Of a stretch of 64,000 bases of DNA, positions 28,794 to 38,352 are shown in pieces; position 1 is the stretch's first letter, and each line of letters starts with the position of its first letter. Under the pieces are notes generated by a model. That model was not told where the DNA came from, did not search any database, and saw only the letters and a program-made list of their open reading frames with translations. This DNA comes from Sphingomonadaceae bacterium 3R27C6. Lineage in GTDB: Bacteria; Pseudomonadota; Alphaproteobacteria; Sphingomonadales; Sphingomonadaceae. The position numbers were made by a program, and so were the translations under genes. The stretch spans positions 62,001 through 126,000 of the forward strand of contig SCNS01000013.1 of NCBI GenBank assembly GCA_005503215.1, given 5' to 3'.

Positions 28794-29167
28794 TCGAAAA
28801 CCGCCGCCTGGCCGCCATCGCCGGTCTCGCTTTGACGCTCGGCGCGTGCGCCGGCCCCGCGATCCCGCGCCCGTCAACCCCATCCGCGGCGACCCCGCCG
28901 CCGACAACGGTGGTCCGGCCGGTGCAGAACAACGCGCTGATCGGAAACAGCGCCGATGCGATCGGCCGGATGTTCGGCAAGCCGCAACTCGATGTCACCG
29001 AGGGTGCCGGCCGCAAGCTGCAGTTCGCGGGGTCGAACTGCGTCCTCGATATCTATTTCTACGCCCCGCGCGCGGGCGCGAATCCCGTCGCGACGCACGT
29101 CGATGCCCGCACACCCGATGGTCGCAACGCCGAAGTGAACAGCTGCGCCCAGTCGTTCCAGCGCTAA
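28790..29167 (+). CDS. Small lipoprotein of unknown function
   Basis: 125 residues, ATGA overlap with the EI24 gene. A lipoprotein signal ends in the lipobox LGAC, giving an acylated Cys20. A Pro/Thr-rich linker (25-43) precedes a ~75-residue domain beginning NNALIGNSADAIGRMFGKP, a SmpA/BamE-like or DUF-type pattern, with two further Cys that might pair. It is probably anchored to the outer membrane; the function is unknown. Confidence 0.78.
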   Translation: MIENRRLAAIAGLALTLGACAGPAIPRPSTPSAATPPPTTVVRPVQNNALIGNSADAIGRMFGKPQLDVTEGAGRKLQFAGSNCVLDIYFYAPRAGANPVATHVDARTPDGRNAEVNSCAQSFQR

Positions 29168-29174
29168 ACAGGCG

Positions 29175-30239
29175 TCATGACGCCAGCTCGGCGAGCGCCC
29201 AGAGCGCGGCATCGGCGACCATCGGCGATTCATCCTTCGTCAGCCGTTCGAGCACGGGCACAAACCGCACATCGCCGCTGTTTCCTGCCGCGATCGCCGC
29301 GTTGCGGACCATGCGCCCGCGCCCGATCCGCTTGATCGGCGACCCCGCGAAGACCTGCCGGAAATCGGCATCGTCGAGCGCGAGCAGATCGGAAAGCGAC
29401 GGCGCCGCCAGTTCGGCGCGCGGCAGGAAGGCGCGATGCGCGTGCGCGGTTTCGGCGAATTTGTTCCACGGACACGCCGCAAGACAATCGTCGCAGCCAT
29501 AGATGCGGTTGCCGATCCCGCGCCGCAGCGCGACGGGGATCGGGCCGTTATGTTCGATGGTCAGGTAAGAAATGCAGCGCCGCGCATCGAGCCGGTACGG
29601 CGCCGGAAAGGCCTGCGTCGGGCACGCGTCCTGGCACGCCGAACAGCTGCCGCACGTATCGCGCCCGGGCTTCGAGGGCTCCAGCTCCAACGTCGTGTAG
29701 ATCGCGCCGAGGAACAGCCAGCTACCATGCTCGCGGCTGACGAGATTGGTGTGCTTGCCCTGCCAGCCGAGCCCCGCCGCCGCCGACAGCGGCTTTTCCA
29801 TCACCGGCGCGGTGTCGACGAACACTTTGACCGCGGCGTCCTCGACTTCGGCCACCAGCCAGCGCGCGACCGCCTTCAGCGCCCTTTTGACGACGTCATG
29901 ATAATCGCCGCCCTGCGCATAGACCGAGATGCGCCCGCGACTCGGATGGTCGGCGAGCGCCAGCGGATCGAGCGCGGGGGCATAGCTCATGCCAAGTGCG
30001 ATCACCGATTGGACCTCGGGCCACAGCCCCTTGGGCGAGCCGCGCTGCGCGGCGCGGCTTTCCATCCAGATCATGTCGCCGTGGCGCCCTTCGGCGAGCC
30101 ATTGATCGAGCCGCGCCGCGGTCTGCGGCGCCGCATCGGCATGCGCGATCCCGAACGCCGCGAAACCATGCGCGCGTGCGACGGCTTCGAGCCGTTCTTC
30201 GAGCGAAGGCGTTTCCAGAGGCAAGGCTTCGGCAACCAT
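29175..30239 (-). CDS. queG: Epoxyqueuosine reductase QueG
   Basis: 354 residues from ATG 30239. DUF1730 cobalamin-binding N-terminal half with [14 protein letters not shown], then two [4Fe-4S] clusters: [16 protein letters not shown] and [16 protein letters not shown]-like C-terminus follows ([18 protein letters not shown]). It reduces epoxyqueuosine to queuosine in the wobble position of tRNAs, using B12. It converges on the lipoprotein gene and diverges from the ABC exporter. Confidence 0.95.
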   Translation of the reverse strand: MVAEALPLETPSLEERLEAVARAHGFAAFGIAHADAAPQTAARLDQWLAEGRHGDMIWMESRAAQRGSPKGLWPEVQSVIALGMSYAPALDPLALADHPSRGRISVYAQGGDYHDVVKRALKAVARWLVAEVEDAAVKVFVDTAPVMEKPLSAAAGLGWQGKHTNLVSREHGSWLFLGAIYTTLELEPSKPGRDTCGSCSACQDACPTQAFPAPYRLDARRCISYLTIEHNGPIPVALRRGIGNRIYGCDDCLAACPWNKFAETAHAHRAFLPRAELAAPSLSDLLALDDADFRQVFAGSPIKRIGRGRMVRNAAIAAGNSGDVRFVPVLERLTKDESPMVADAALWALAELAS

Positions 30240-30305
30240 TGCCGCTCTATACGCGAGCGGCCTCGCCGTGCCATAGTTTGGTGAGCCAAGATTGGGGACC
30301 CGGGT

Positions 30306-31262
30306 TTGAACGATTTCAGCGTCGAGGCGAATGGCCTCACCAAATATTTCGGCAATTACAAAGCGGTCGATCATGTATCCCTCGCGGTGCCAACGGGCAG
30401 CATCTATGGCGTGCTCGGCCCCAATGGCGCCGGCAAGACGACGAGCCTGCGCATGACGCTGGGCATCATCGACCCCGATGCGGGGACAAGCCGCCTGTTT
30501 GGCGGGCAGCGGCCGCAGTCGGTACGCCACCGCATCGGCTATCTTCCCGAGGAACGCGGGCTGTATCCGGGCATGAAAGCGCGCGAGGCGATCGCCTTCA
30601 TGGGCGCGCTGCGCGGGCTCGACTGGTCGGAGGGGCGCCGCCGCGCCGCGGGCTTCATGACCGAACTAGGGCTCGAACGGGTGATCGACGAAAAGATCCG
30701 CAAGATGTCGAAGGGCATGGCGCAGATGATCCAGCTGATCGGCTCGATCGTCCACGCCCCCGACCTCATCGTGCTCGACGAGCCCTTCTCGGGGCTCGAC
30801 CCCGTCAACCAGGAGCGGCTCGAAATGCTCGTCCGGCGCGAGCGCGACCGCGGCGCGACGATCCTCTTCTCGACGCACGTCATGGCGCACGCCGAACGCC
30901 TCTGTGACCGCATCGCGATCATCGCGCGCTCGGCGCGCCGCTTCGAGGGCACGGTCGACGAGGCGCGCGCGCTGCTGCCAATGCAGGTGCGCTACACGCC
31001 GCGCACCGCGGGCGACCCCGCCGCGGTTGCCGCGAACCTTCCCGCCGGCGCCGAACTGCGCGGCGATGCCTGGCATTTTGCGATTCAGGACGCCGATGTC
31101 GAACCGCTGCTCGCGCGCATCACCGCGAGCGGTCATGGCGTCACCGGCCTGTCGATCAGCCGCCCGGCGCTGCACGACGCCTTCGTCCATATCGTCCGGC
31201 AGGTCGACGCGGGATTCGACGCCGATGCCACCGAGGACGCCGTAGAGGAGGCCAGCGCATGA
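30306..31262 (+). CDS. NatA-like ABC transporter ATPase
   Basis: 318 residues, starting at TTG 30306. Walker [11 protein letters not shown]-loop, a [11 protein letters not shown] signature (a degenerate LSGGQ with KGMAQ, as in NatA types), Walker [14 protein letters not shown], and an H-loop in [11 protein letters not shown] ~90-residue C-terminal DUF4162-like domain follows. It powers the permease encoded next (ATGA overlap). Relatives export sodium or unknown compounds; the substrate is not readable. Confidence 0.9.
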   Translation: MNDFSVEANGLTKYFGNYKAVDHVSLAVPTGSIYGVLGPNGAGKTTSLRMTLGIIDPDAGTSRLFGGQRPQSVRHRIGYLPEERGLYPGMKAREAIAFMGALRGLDWSEGRRRAAGFMTELGLERVIDEKIRKMSKGMAQMIQLIGSIVHAPDLIVLDEPFSGLDPVNQERLEMLVRRERDRGATILFSTHVMAHAERLCDRIAIIARSARRFEGTVDEARALLPMQVRYTPRTAGDPAAVAANLPAGAELRGDAWHFAIQDADVEPLLARITASGHGVTGLSISRPALHDAFVHIVRQVDAGFDADATEDAVEEASA

Positions 31263-32551
31263 CCCCCTTCATCCGCAGCATGTTCGTCGTTGCGCGGCGT
31301 GACTTTCTCGCGATCGTCGCGACGCCGACCTTCCTCCTCTTCCTGCTTGCCCCCTTGTTCATGGTCGCGATGGGGCTCGCCGGCGGCGTCGGGGCATCGC
31401 AGCTTGCCGACAGCGCGCGCGGCGCCGGCCGCATCGTCGTCGTCGCCGATCCGGCAGATATCGAGGCACTTCGGGCCTCCGATCAGCGTCTCCGGACTGG
31501 AATGACCCGCGAACCCGCACCGCTCGATATCCGCATTGTCGGTCCCGCCAACGTAGATCCCGTTGCGATCGCACGCGAAAAGGGCAGCGACACCTATGCC
31601 GTGATGAGCGGCCCCCTGACCGCCCCCCGCATCGTCGAGCGCGAAAAGGGGAGCAGCGCCGGCCGCTATCTCGCGCTGCTTGCGGGCGATGCGCAGCGCG
31701 CGCGCGCCGCCGGGCCGATGCCATCCATCACCCCCGATTTCGAAGCGCTGTCGAGCGGCGGCACCAGCATCGCGGTGCAGCAGTCGCTCGGATTCGGCGC
31801 GGTCTTCATCATCTTCCTCCTGACCTTGCTGCTGGCGGGCCAGACGGTAAGCTCGCTCGCCGAGGAAAAGGGCAACAAGGTCATCGAGATCCTCGCCGCC
31901 GCGGTGCCGCTCGAAAGCGTCTTTCTCGGCAAGCTGCTCGGCATGCTCGGCGTCGCAGTGCTCTTTATCGCCTTCTGGATGATCGTCGCGATGGGGGGCG
32001 GGCTGATCGCCGCGACACAGGTCGATCCTGCCGCGATCGCCGCCGCGGGCAAGGCCGGCAAGGCGACCGCCGCGCTCGCCTCGATGCCCGCGACGGGCTG
32101 GCCCTTCTTCCTCGGCATCGGTTTTGCCTATTTCATCCTGTCCTTCCTCCTCCTCGGCGCGGTCTTCCTCGGCATCGGCGCGCAGGCCGGATCGGTGCGC
32201 GAAATCCAGATGCTCAGCCTGCCGATCACCATCTTCCAGGTCGGCATGTTCAGCCTGTCGGCGGCGGCGGCGAGCGCGCCGGGCAGCGGCCTCGCCCATT
32301 TCGCGCAAATCTTCCCCTTCTCCTCGCCGCTCGCGATGGCGGCGCGCGCGGCGACCGACGATGCCAAGGCGGTTCATTTGCTCGCGCTCGGCTGGCAGGC
32401 GATCTGGGTCGCGCTCGTCATCTTCCTGTCGGTGCGCCTGTTCCGGTCGGGCGTGCTCAGCGGCGGCAGCGGCTGGAAATTCTGGAGCCGTAACAAGGCT
32501 GTTGCGCCTGCCGCGGCGGCTGCGCAGGCCGCTTCGTCCCAGTCTCATTGA
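31259..32551 (+). CDS. NatB-like ABC-2 permease
   Basis: 430 residues, overlapping the ATPase gene by 4 nt. One N-terminal helix (about 20-42), a ~150-residue extracytoplasmic loop, then five or six C-terminal helices, the ABC-2/NatB topology. The segment EEKGNKVIEILAAAVPLE after the second helix is the family's signature. It forms the membrane half of an exporter with the preceding ATPase. Confidence 0.9.
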   Translation: MTPFIRSMFVVARRDFLAIVATPTFLLFLLAPLFMVAMGLAGGVGASQLADSARGAGRIVVVADPADIEALRASDQRLRTGMTREPAPLDIRIVGPANVDPVAIAREKGSDTYAVMSGPLTAPRIVEREKGSSAGRYLALLAGDAQRARAAGPMPSITPDFEALSSGGTSIAVQQSLGFGAVFIIFLLTLLLAGQTVSSLAEEKGNKVIEILAAAVPLESVFLGKLLGMLGVAVLFIAFWMIVAMGGGLIAATQVDPAAIAAAGKAGKATAALASMPATGWPFFLGIGFAYFILSFLLLGAVFLGIGAQAGSVREIQMLSLPITIFQVGMFSLSAAAASAPGSGLAHFAQIFPFSSPLAMAARAATDDAKAVHLLALGWQAIWVALVIFLSVRLFRSGVLSGGSGWKFWSRNKAVAPAAAAAQAASSQSH

Positions 32552-32641
32552 CAAAGCTGTTAGCAGTGGCATTCTGCAACTGATTTCGCCGACGGCGGCA
32601 AGCGTCGCGGCGAGTCCTTTGCAAAGAGAGGAGGCCCCCCG

Positions 32642-33892
32642 ATGGCGACTGCAGCGAAGCCCCAGCCTGTCACACCCCAGCCTGTCACCCACGCCTATGA
32701 CATGAGCCCCGCCGCGATCTATTCGGAAGATCGCTGGCAGGAGCCCTTCGCCGAACTCCGCAAATTGGGCGGCATCGTGAAGTGCGAGGACAGCGTCCAC
32801 GGGCCTTACTGGAACATCGCGAGCCATCAGGCGATCCAGCATGTCGAGGCGCTGCCCGACATCTATTCCTCGTCATGGGAATATGGCGGGATCACGATCC
32901 TCGAACGCGACGAGGACGAGGATTTCAAGCTGCCGATGTTCATCGCGATGGACCGGCCGCAGCACACCGACCAGCGCCGCACGGTCGCCCCCGCCTTCAC
33001 CCCCGCCGAAATGACGCGCCTGTCCGAAGATATCAGGAACCGGACCGGCGAAGTGCTCGACGGCCTGCCGTGGGGCGAGACGTTCGACTGGGTCGACCGT
33101 GTGTCGATGGAACTGACGACGCAGATGCTCGCGATCCTGTTCGATTTCCCGTGGGAAGATCGCCGCAAATTGAGCGAATGGTCCGACTGGATGGGCGACG
33201 TCGAACTCGCGCAGAAACCCGAGCTCAAGGAACAGCGCCGCGCGGTGCTCGAGGAGGCCTTCGTCTATTTCCAGAAACTGTGGATGGAAAAGCTCGACCA
33301 GCCGCCGACCCCCGACCTGCTCTCGATGATGCTGCACAGCGAAGCGATGAGCCACATGGACAAATATGAGTTCATCGGCAACCTCGTCCTCCTGATCGTC
33401 GGTGGCAACGACACGACGCGCAACACCATGTCGGGGCTCGCTTACGGTCTCGATCAATTCCCCGAACAGCGCGCGAAGCTCGAGGCCGATCCGGCGCTGA
33501 TCCCCAATGCGGTCAGCGAGATCATCCGCTGGCAGACCCCGCTCGCGCATATGCGCCGCACCGCGCTCGCCGATGCCGAACTGTTCGGGCACAAGATCGC
33601 CAAGGGCGACAAGCTGATCCTCTGGTATCTGTCGGCGAACCGCGATGAGAGCGTGTTCAGCGACGCCGACGACATCGACCTGACGCGCGAAAATGCCCGG
33701 CGGCACCTGTCGTTCGGTTATGGCGTCCACCGCTGCGTCGGAGCGCGCCTTGCCGAACTGCAGCTGCGCATTCTGCTCGAGGAAATGGCGGCGCGGCGCA
33801 TGCGAGTGACCGTCACCGGCACCCCCGAGCGCGTCCACGCCTGCTTCGTCCACGGTTTCCGCACGCTGCCCGCCAAAATCGAGAAATATTGA
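32642..33892 (+). CDS. Cytochrome P450, CYP153-like
   Basis: 416 residues, soluble, no signal. I-helix GGNDTTRN (254-261), ExxR as EIIR (293-296), and haem loop [10 protein letters not shown] with Cys365 as iron ligand. [15 protein letters not shown] and [13 protein letters not shown] closely resemble the CYP153 alkane omega-hydroxylases. CYP153 enzymes need a 2Fe-2S ferredoxin and its reductase; neither is encoded nearby, so the partner is elsewhere. The neighbours (ABC exporter, msrB) give no pathway hint. Other bacterial P450 families with this I-helix remain possible. Confidence 0.88.
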   Translation: MATAAKPQPVTPQPVTHAYDMSPAAIYSEDRWQEPFAELRKLGGIVKCEDSVHGPYWNIASHQAIQHVEALPDIYSSSWEYGGITILERDEDEDFKLPMFIAMDRPQHTDQRRTVAPAFTPAEMTRLSEDIRNRTGEVLDGLPWGETFDWVDRVSMELTTQMLAILFDFPWEDRRKLSEWSDWMGDVELAQKPELKEQRRAVLEEAFVYFQKLWMEKLDQPPTPDLLSMMLHSEAMSHMDKYEFIGNLVLLIVGGNDTTRNTMSGLAYGLDQFPEQRAKLEADPALIPNAVSEIIRWQTPLAHMRRTALADAELFGHKIAKGDKLILWYLSANRDESVFSDADDIDLTRENARRHLSFGYGVHRCVGARLAELQLRILLEEMAARRMRVTVTGTPERVHACFVHGFRTLPAKIEKY

Positions 33893-33935
33893 CGCGCCCT
33901 TGTAACCCTTCGGCCAAAGCGTACGTATCGAAGAC

Positions 33936-34421
33936 ATGATCGAACGTCGCTTCATTCTCGGCGGACTCGCGCTCGGCGGCGCCATCATCGGCGCACCGAT
34001 GCTTTTCGCCAAATCGTCGCGTCCGAAGGCACAAGCCGGCTGGCAGCTTTCCGATGCCCAGTGGAAGACGCGCCTGTCGCCGCTGCAATATCGCGTACTG
34101 CGCGAAGCGGCGACCGAGCGCCCCTTCACCAGCCCGCTCGACAAGGAAAAGCGCGCCGGCATTTTCGACTGCGCCGGCTGCGCGCTGCCGCTCTATTCGA
34201 GCAGGACCAAGTTCGACAGCGGCACCGGCTGGCCCAGCTTCTGGGCACCGCTGAAGGGCGGCATCGGCACATCGACCGACCGCGACCTCGGCTATGCGCG
34301 CACCGAAGTGCATTGCAGACGCTGCGGCGGGCATCTCGGCCACGTCTTCAACGACGGGCCGAAACCGACGGGCAAGCGTTATTGCATGAATGGCGCGGCG
34401 CTGACCTTCCGCCCCGCCTGA
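33936..34421 (+). CDS. msrB: Peptide-methionine (R)-S-oxide reductase, exported
   Basis: 161 residues. MsrB domain with Zn ligands C79/C82 (DCAGC) and C127/C130 (CRRC), the TGWPSF substrate loop and catalytic Cys150 in RYCMNG. The N-terminus ERRFILGGLALGGAIIGA is a twin-arginine-like signal or anchor, so the enzyme should repair oxidised Met in the periplasm rather than the cytoplasm. No resolving MsrA is adjacent. Confidence 0.93.
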   Translation: MIERRFILGGLALGGAIIGAPMLFAKSSRPKAQAGWQLSDAQWKTRLSPLQYRVLREAATERPFTSPLDKEKRAGIFDCAGCALPLYSSRTKFDSGTGWPSFWAPLKGGIGTSTDRDLGYARTEVHCRRCGGHLGHVFNDGPKPTGKRYCMNGAALTFRPA

Positions 34422-34425
34422 CCTT

Positions 34426-36297
34426 TTACTCGGGCTTCACCCGCCACACCGATAGCCCGGCGCGCGACGCGATCGGCACCGCTTCGAGCCACGCCGGCGG
34501 CGTTCCGGCGTAAAGCTGCGCCGCGAGCGCATCTTTCCGCGCGCTGCGATATTTGGAGAAATCGTTGGCGGTGCGGCAAAACGCGATCAGCGTCGCCGCC
34601 TGCTTGCGGACCAGCGCCTCGGCGTGTCCGGGGTCACCGGCAAAGACGCGGATCGAGTCCGCCATCGCTTCCTTGTTGCGATGATGGGGCGTCGCGACCA
34701 GGCTGTGGTGCGTCCAGAAAATCACCGGCGCGCCCAGATCGATCGGGGTCAGGATCGTCGTCGTCGGCAGACGGTTCAGGTCGGCGATCGCCGCAGGATT
34801 GAGGCAGTCCTCCTGGTAGGGATTTGCCACGGCGACCTCTTCGATGGCCTTGTCCTCTTCGGCGTTCAGCGACGGGACCACCAGTCCGAGCACGGCTGCC
34901 ACCGCCATGCTGCCGAACAGCGGCAGCGTCAGCGCGGCGGCAGCCGACGCAAGGATACGCGGCAAGATCGAAGGAATCGTCCGCGCCCATGCCCAGGCGC
35001 GCAGGCCGAGCCACGCACAGCCCGGCAACGCAAAGACATGCGCGGTCGAAACGCTGCGCAGGACGAGCAGCGACAGCGCCGCCGCCCCGAACAGCGCAAC
35101 GATGATCGTCGCCCAATTCCTGCGGTCGACGGCCGCCGAGCAGCTCCGCCACGCGAGCAATGACCCGGCGAGACCGATCAGCGATGGCACGAGCACGTGG
35201 ATCGCACTGGACGGCGGCGACATCCACAGGGGCTGGCCCTCGAGAACATTAAGATACCAATATTGCACGACGATCGGATCGAGCGCGGCAAAGGGGCCGT
35301 TCGCGCATTGCGGTTCGGTCCACACCAGCGCCCCCGCCGCCGACAGACCGGCCAGTCCCAGCAGCAGGAAGCGAGCCCACGGCTGGCGCGGGTTGGCCCG
35401 CGCGGCCGCGAAAGTCACCGCGGCGGCGGCGATGAACGCCGCCATATAGGGCGCCGAAAGCGAATCGCACCAGTTTCCGAGCAGCCCCTCGGGGCCGCGC
35501 GTCGCAAACTGGAGCAGCAGCGTGCCGCCCGCGAGTGCGCCCATATAGCCGCAAAGCCGGGCGCGGTCCTCGGCGCGTCCGTGCAGCGCCCAGCGCAGCG
35601 CGGCAAGGCCGGCGAACAGCGCGACGATCGGCAATCCCTCGATCGACACCGCGAGCAGCGCCGCGGCGAGCAATCCGCCGAACAGGCCCGCCTGCCAGGT
35701 CGCGGGCCGAAGCGCCTGCGCCATGATCAGCATCGCGAGGAAAATCTGCCAGCCGTGATGGTCGACCCGAAGCGGGCGGAACTGCACCAAAATATAACCC
35801 GACATGATCAGGAAGAGCGGCACGGCATAGGCGATCCGCCGGTCGGACAAGCCTCGATAACCGAGCGCGCAGGCGATGCTGAGCGCCGCGCCGAGCAGCG
35901 GCGGCCACAAGGTCATCACGATCCGTTCGGCCATCGCCTGCCCGAACAGCGGTTTCAGCAGCAGGATGCCCGCCGCAAGCGGCGCATCGACGATCCGCGA
36001 CCAGTGCATCAGCACCCCGCCGCCCGCCGGATTGACGCGATATTGCGAAAGATCCCACCAGCCTTGCCCGGCGAGCAGGTCGCGGACCTGCGCCATGCGC
36101 ATCGCGTCGTCGGTATCCGACAGATCGAGCGCGCCGATCGCCTGCCATTTCGCGATGATCGCGACGAGGCTCATCGCCCCCCAGATAATCAGCGCGATGC
36201 GGACCGGGGTGAACCACGGGCTCAGCACGATGCCACCCGATTCCGATGCACGAACGGATGGCTCCGCGTCCGCGGGAAGCGCGGACGCGTCACTCAT
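34426..36297 (-). CDS. STT3/AglB-like GT-C membrane protein, paralogue 1
   Basis: 623 residues: 10-13 membrane helices, then a ~130-residue soluble C-terminal domain. The first extracytoplasmic loop has DTDDAMRMAQVRDL (Asp61, Asp63) and later HWSRIVDAP (98-106). VDHHGWQ (Asp179-His180-His181) recalls the DHH motif of STT3/AglB oligosaccharyltransferases. HHRN recurs at 538-541. I see no WWD motif in the C-terminal domain. The acidic loop motif is where GT-C enzymes hold the metal and lipid-phosphate donor. Last gene of a four-gene operon; ATGA overlap with the GtrA gene. Such proteins are often labelled 'AcrB/AcrD/AcrF family', which the motifs do not support. Confidence 0.72.
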   Translation of the reverse strand: MSDASALPADAEPSVRASESGGIVLSPWFTPVRIALIIWGAMSLVAIIAKWQAIGALDLSDTDDAMRMAQVRDLLAGQGWWDLSQYRVNPAGGGVLMHWSRIVDAPLAAGILLLKPLFGQAMAERIVMTLWPPLLGAALSIACALGYRGLSDRRIAYAVPLFLIMSGYILVQFRPLRVDHHGWQIFLAMLIMAQALRPATWQAGLFGGLLAAALLAVSIEGLPIVALFAGLAALRWALHGRAEDRARLCGYMGALAGGTLLLQFATRGPEGLLGNWCDSLSAPYMAAFIAAAAVTFAAARANPRQPWARFLLLGLAGLSAAGALVWTEPQCANGPFAALDPIVVQYWYLNVLEGQPLWMSPPSSAIHVLVPSLIGLAGSLLAWRSCSAAVDRRNWATIIVALFGAAALSLLVLRSVSTAHVFALPGCAWLGLRAWAWARTIPSILPRILASAAAALTLPLFGSMAVAAVLGLVVPSLNAEEDKAIEEVAVANPYQEDCLNPAAIADLNRLPTTTILTPIDLGAPVIFWTHHSLVATPHHRNKEAMADSIRVFAGDPGHAEALVRKQAATLIAFCRTANDFSKYRSARKDALAAQLYAGTPPAWLEAVPIASRAGLSVWRVKPE

Positions 36298-36725
36298 GCC
36301 GCGGCAGCCCGGAACACGATATGGCGGCGCAGCAAATAGGTCGTCTGGAAGCTGACGACGATCGCTGCGAGCTTGGCGAGGCGCGGATCGAGGCCGAGCG
36401 CGCTGCCGCCGCCGACGATCGCGGTCGTGACCGCAAGACCGACGAGCGCCGACCCGACAAAGAGCAATTTCTGGCGTTGGCGTTCACCGGTGCCGCGCGC
36501 CGCGGCGCCGTCGGCAAAGACGAGCCGGCTCGACACCAGCCAGTGCACGAGAATCCCGGCGCAATAGCCGGTCGCCGACGCCGTCACCGGCGACAGCCCG
36601 GCGTCGAGCAGCAACAGGAAGAGCCCCGCATCGCTGCCCAGCGCGAGCACGCTCGCGAGCAGATAGTTCAGCCAGCGAATCTCGCCGCGCCGCACCGACG
36701 CGATCAATCTGGTCATCGGTAGCAT
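36294..36725 (-). CDS. GtrA-family membrane protein
   Basis: 143 residues from ATG 36725 (ATG 36716 also possible); the frame to 36866 overlaps the flavoprotein gene. Four membrane helices with the GtrA pattern: RWLNYLLASVLALGSDAGLFLLL, TASATGYCAGILVHWLVSSRLVF, and a YLLRRHIVF-type end. GtrA proteins are thought to flip polyprenyl-phosphate sugars and normally pair with a GT2 GtrB; here no GT2 gene is adjacent. Coupled to the GT-C gene by ATGA. Confidence 0.87.
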   Translation of the reverse strand: MLPMTRLIASVRRGEIRWLNYLLASVLALGSDAGLFLLLLDAGLSPVTASATGYCAGILVHWLVSSRLVFADGAAARGTGERQRQKLLFVGSALVGLAVTTAIVGGGSALGLDPRLAKLAAIVVSFQTTYLLRRHIVFRAAAA

Positions 36726-36750
36726 GGCGCCGATCCCCCCGGCCAAGCGC

Positions 36751-38286
36751 TTACGCGGCCTTTGCCACGCGCGAGGGAACCTCGCGGACCGACGCGAGCG
36801 CCGCCTGCTCGCCCTCGGTGCCGCTCTCATGATATTCGGCATCTTCGTTGACGCCCCAGATATCATAGAGTTTTTCGCCCGCGACGATGTTGCGCACCGT
36901 CAGCATCGCGGTCATCATCGCATGATCCTGGTTGTTATAGCGGTGCATGCCGTTGCGCCCGACCATGTGCAGCGTCGGATAACGCGCCTCCAGCTCGCTG
37001 CGCATCGTCTCGACATGCGCGGCATAATCATCGTCATAGACCGGATAGGCCTTTTCCTGCCGCACCACCGCGCCGCCGACGACATCTTCCGGATCGCAAA
37101 GACCCAGGATTTCCATTTCCTTCGTCGCCAGCGCGATCAGCTTTTCGTCGCTCGACGCCCAGAGCCCGTCGCCCTCGAAACAGAAATATTCGAGGCCGAC
37201 GCACGCGAGTTCGGGGTCGGGCACCATTTCGGGCGACCAGCTGCGGAAATTCTGCACCCGCCCGACCTGCACCTTGCTGTCGTGGATATAAATCCAGTTG
37301 TCGGGGAACAGGTCTTCGGAGCGAATCTTGAGCGCGACGGTCAAAAAGTCGCGATATTTGAGGTTCGGCGCGGCGCTGAGCGCGCACGCGGGCAGCGGAT
37401 GGATACGCGCCGCGAGCTCGCGCATCGGCGCCGAGCTGATCACATGCGCGGCATCGATCACGACATCGCCGTCGGGGCCGGTCGCGGTCATCCGCCAGCG
37501 GCCCGTCTTTTGATCCTGCGTCAGCTGCTTGAAGCTGTGGCCCATCAGCACATGGTTGCCGCCCGCGACGACCTTGTCGCGCGCCGCGTCCCACATCATG
37601 CCGGGGCCGAGCCGCGGATAGCGGAAGGTTTCGAGCAAAGTCTTGGTCGCCATGCCATCGTTCGGGCGCTTGTTGAGCCCGAGGCTGCGCTTCAGCCCGT
37701 CGAGCACCGCGCCGCCGAGCGAAAGCCCCTTGATGCGCTGCGCCGCCCAGTCGGCCGACATTTCGTCGCACGGCATGCCCCACACCTTCTCGGTATAGGT
37801 CTTGAAAAAGATCGAATAGAGCTTCCGCCCGAACTGGTTGATCGTCCAGTCCTCGAAGCTGCGGACATTCTTGTTCGGCAGCAGCTTCGCCTGCGCATAG
37901 CTGACCATGCACAGCGTCGAGCGAAAGATGCCAAGGTTCCACAGCGCCTCGAATGCGCGCAGGGGATAGTAATAGAATTTGCCCTCATAATAGATGCGGC
38001 TCATCCGCGGGCGCTCGATGAAATCGTCGGGAAGAATCTCGTTCCACAGGTCGACGACTTCGCGGCTCTTTGAAAAGAAGCGGTGCCCGCCGATGTCGAA
38101 GCGAAAGCCCTCATGTTCGACCGTACGGCTGATCCCGCCGACATAGACGGGGTCCTTTTCGATCACCGTCACGCTATACCCCTGCTGGGTCAGCTGATAT
38201 GCGGCGGTCAGTCCCGCGGGGCCCGCGCCAATGATGGCGACGTCGGCGCTCGTCGGACGGCTTTTCGACACTTGGGCGTTGGTCAC
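36751..38286 (-). CDS. FAD-dependent oxidoreductase, UDP-galactopyranose mutase-like
   Basis: 511 residues from GTG 38286, which has GGGGGA eight bases upstream; a TTG at 38310 is possible. N-terminal FAD fold GAGPAGLTAA (residues 20-29), then VGGISRTVEHEGFRFDIGGHRFFSK, the pattern of UGM/protoporphyrinogen-oxidase-like flavoproteins, and a C-terminal FAD segment NGMHRYNNQDHAMM. It is longer than UGM (about 370-390). The substrate is unknown; a lipid-linked or nucleotide sugar would fit the operon. Second gene of four. Confidence 0.8.
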   Translation of the reverse strand: MTNAQVSKSRPTSADVAIIGAGPAGLTAAYQLTQQGYSVTVIEKDPVYVGGISRTVEHEGFRFDIGGHRFFSKSREVVDLWNEILPDDFIERPRMSRIYYEGKFYYYPLRAFEALWNLGIFRSTLCMVSYAQAKLLPNKNVRSFEDWTINQFGRKLYSIFFKTYTEKVWGMPCDEMSADWAAQRIKGLSLGGAVLDGLKRSLGLNKRPNDGMATKTLLETFRYPRLGPGMMWDAARDKVVAGGNHVLMGHSFKQLTQDQKTGRWRMTATGPDGDVVIDAAHVISSAPMRELAARIHPLPACALSAAPNLKYRDFLTVALKIRSEDLFPDNWIYIHDSKVQVGRVQNFRSWSPEMVPDPELACVGLEYFCFEGDGLWASSDEKLIALATKEMEILGLCDPEDVVGGAVVRQEKAYPVYDDDYAAHVETMRSELEARYPTLHMVGRNGMHRYNNQDHAMMTAMLTVRNIVAGEKLYDIWGVNEDAEYHESGTEGEQAALASVREVPSRVAKAA

Positions 38287-38352
38287 TTCGATATTCCCCC
38301 ACACAGGCAAATTGCTGTCCGTCGCAATGGAGGAAACATGGATAAGAAACGG

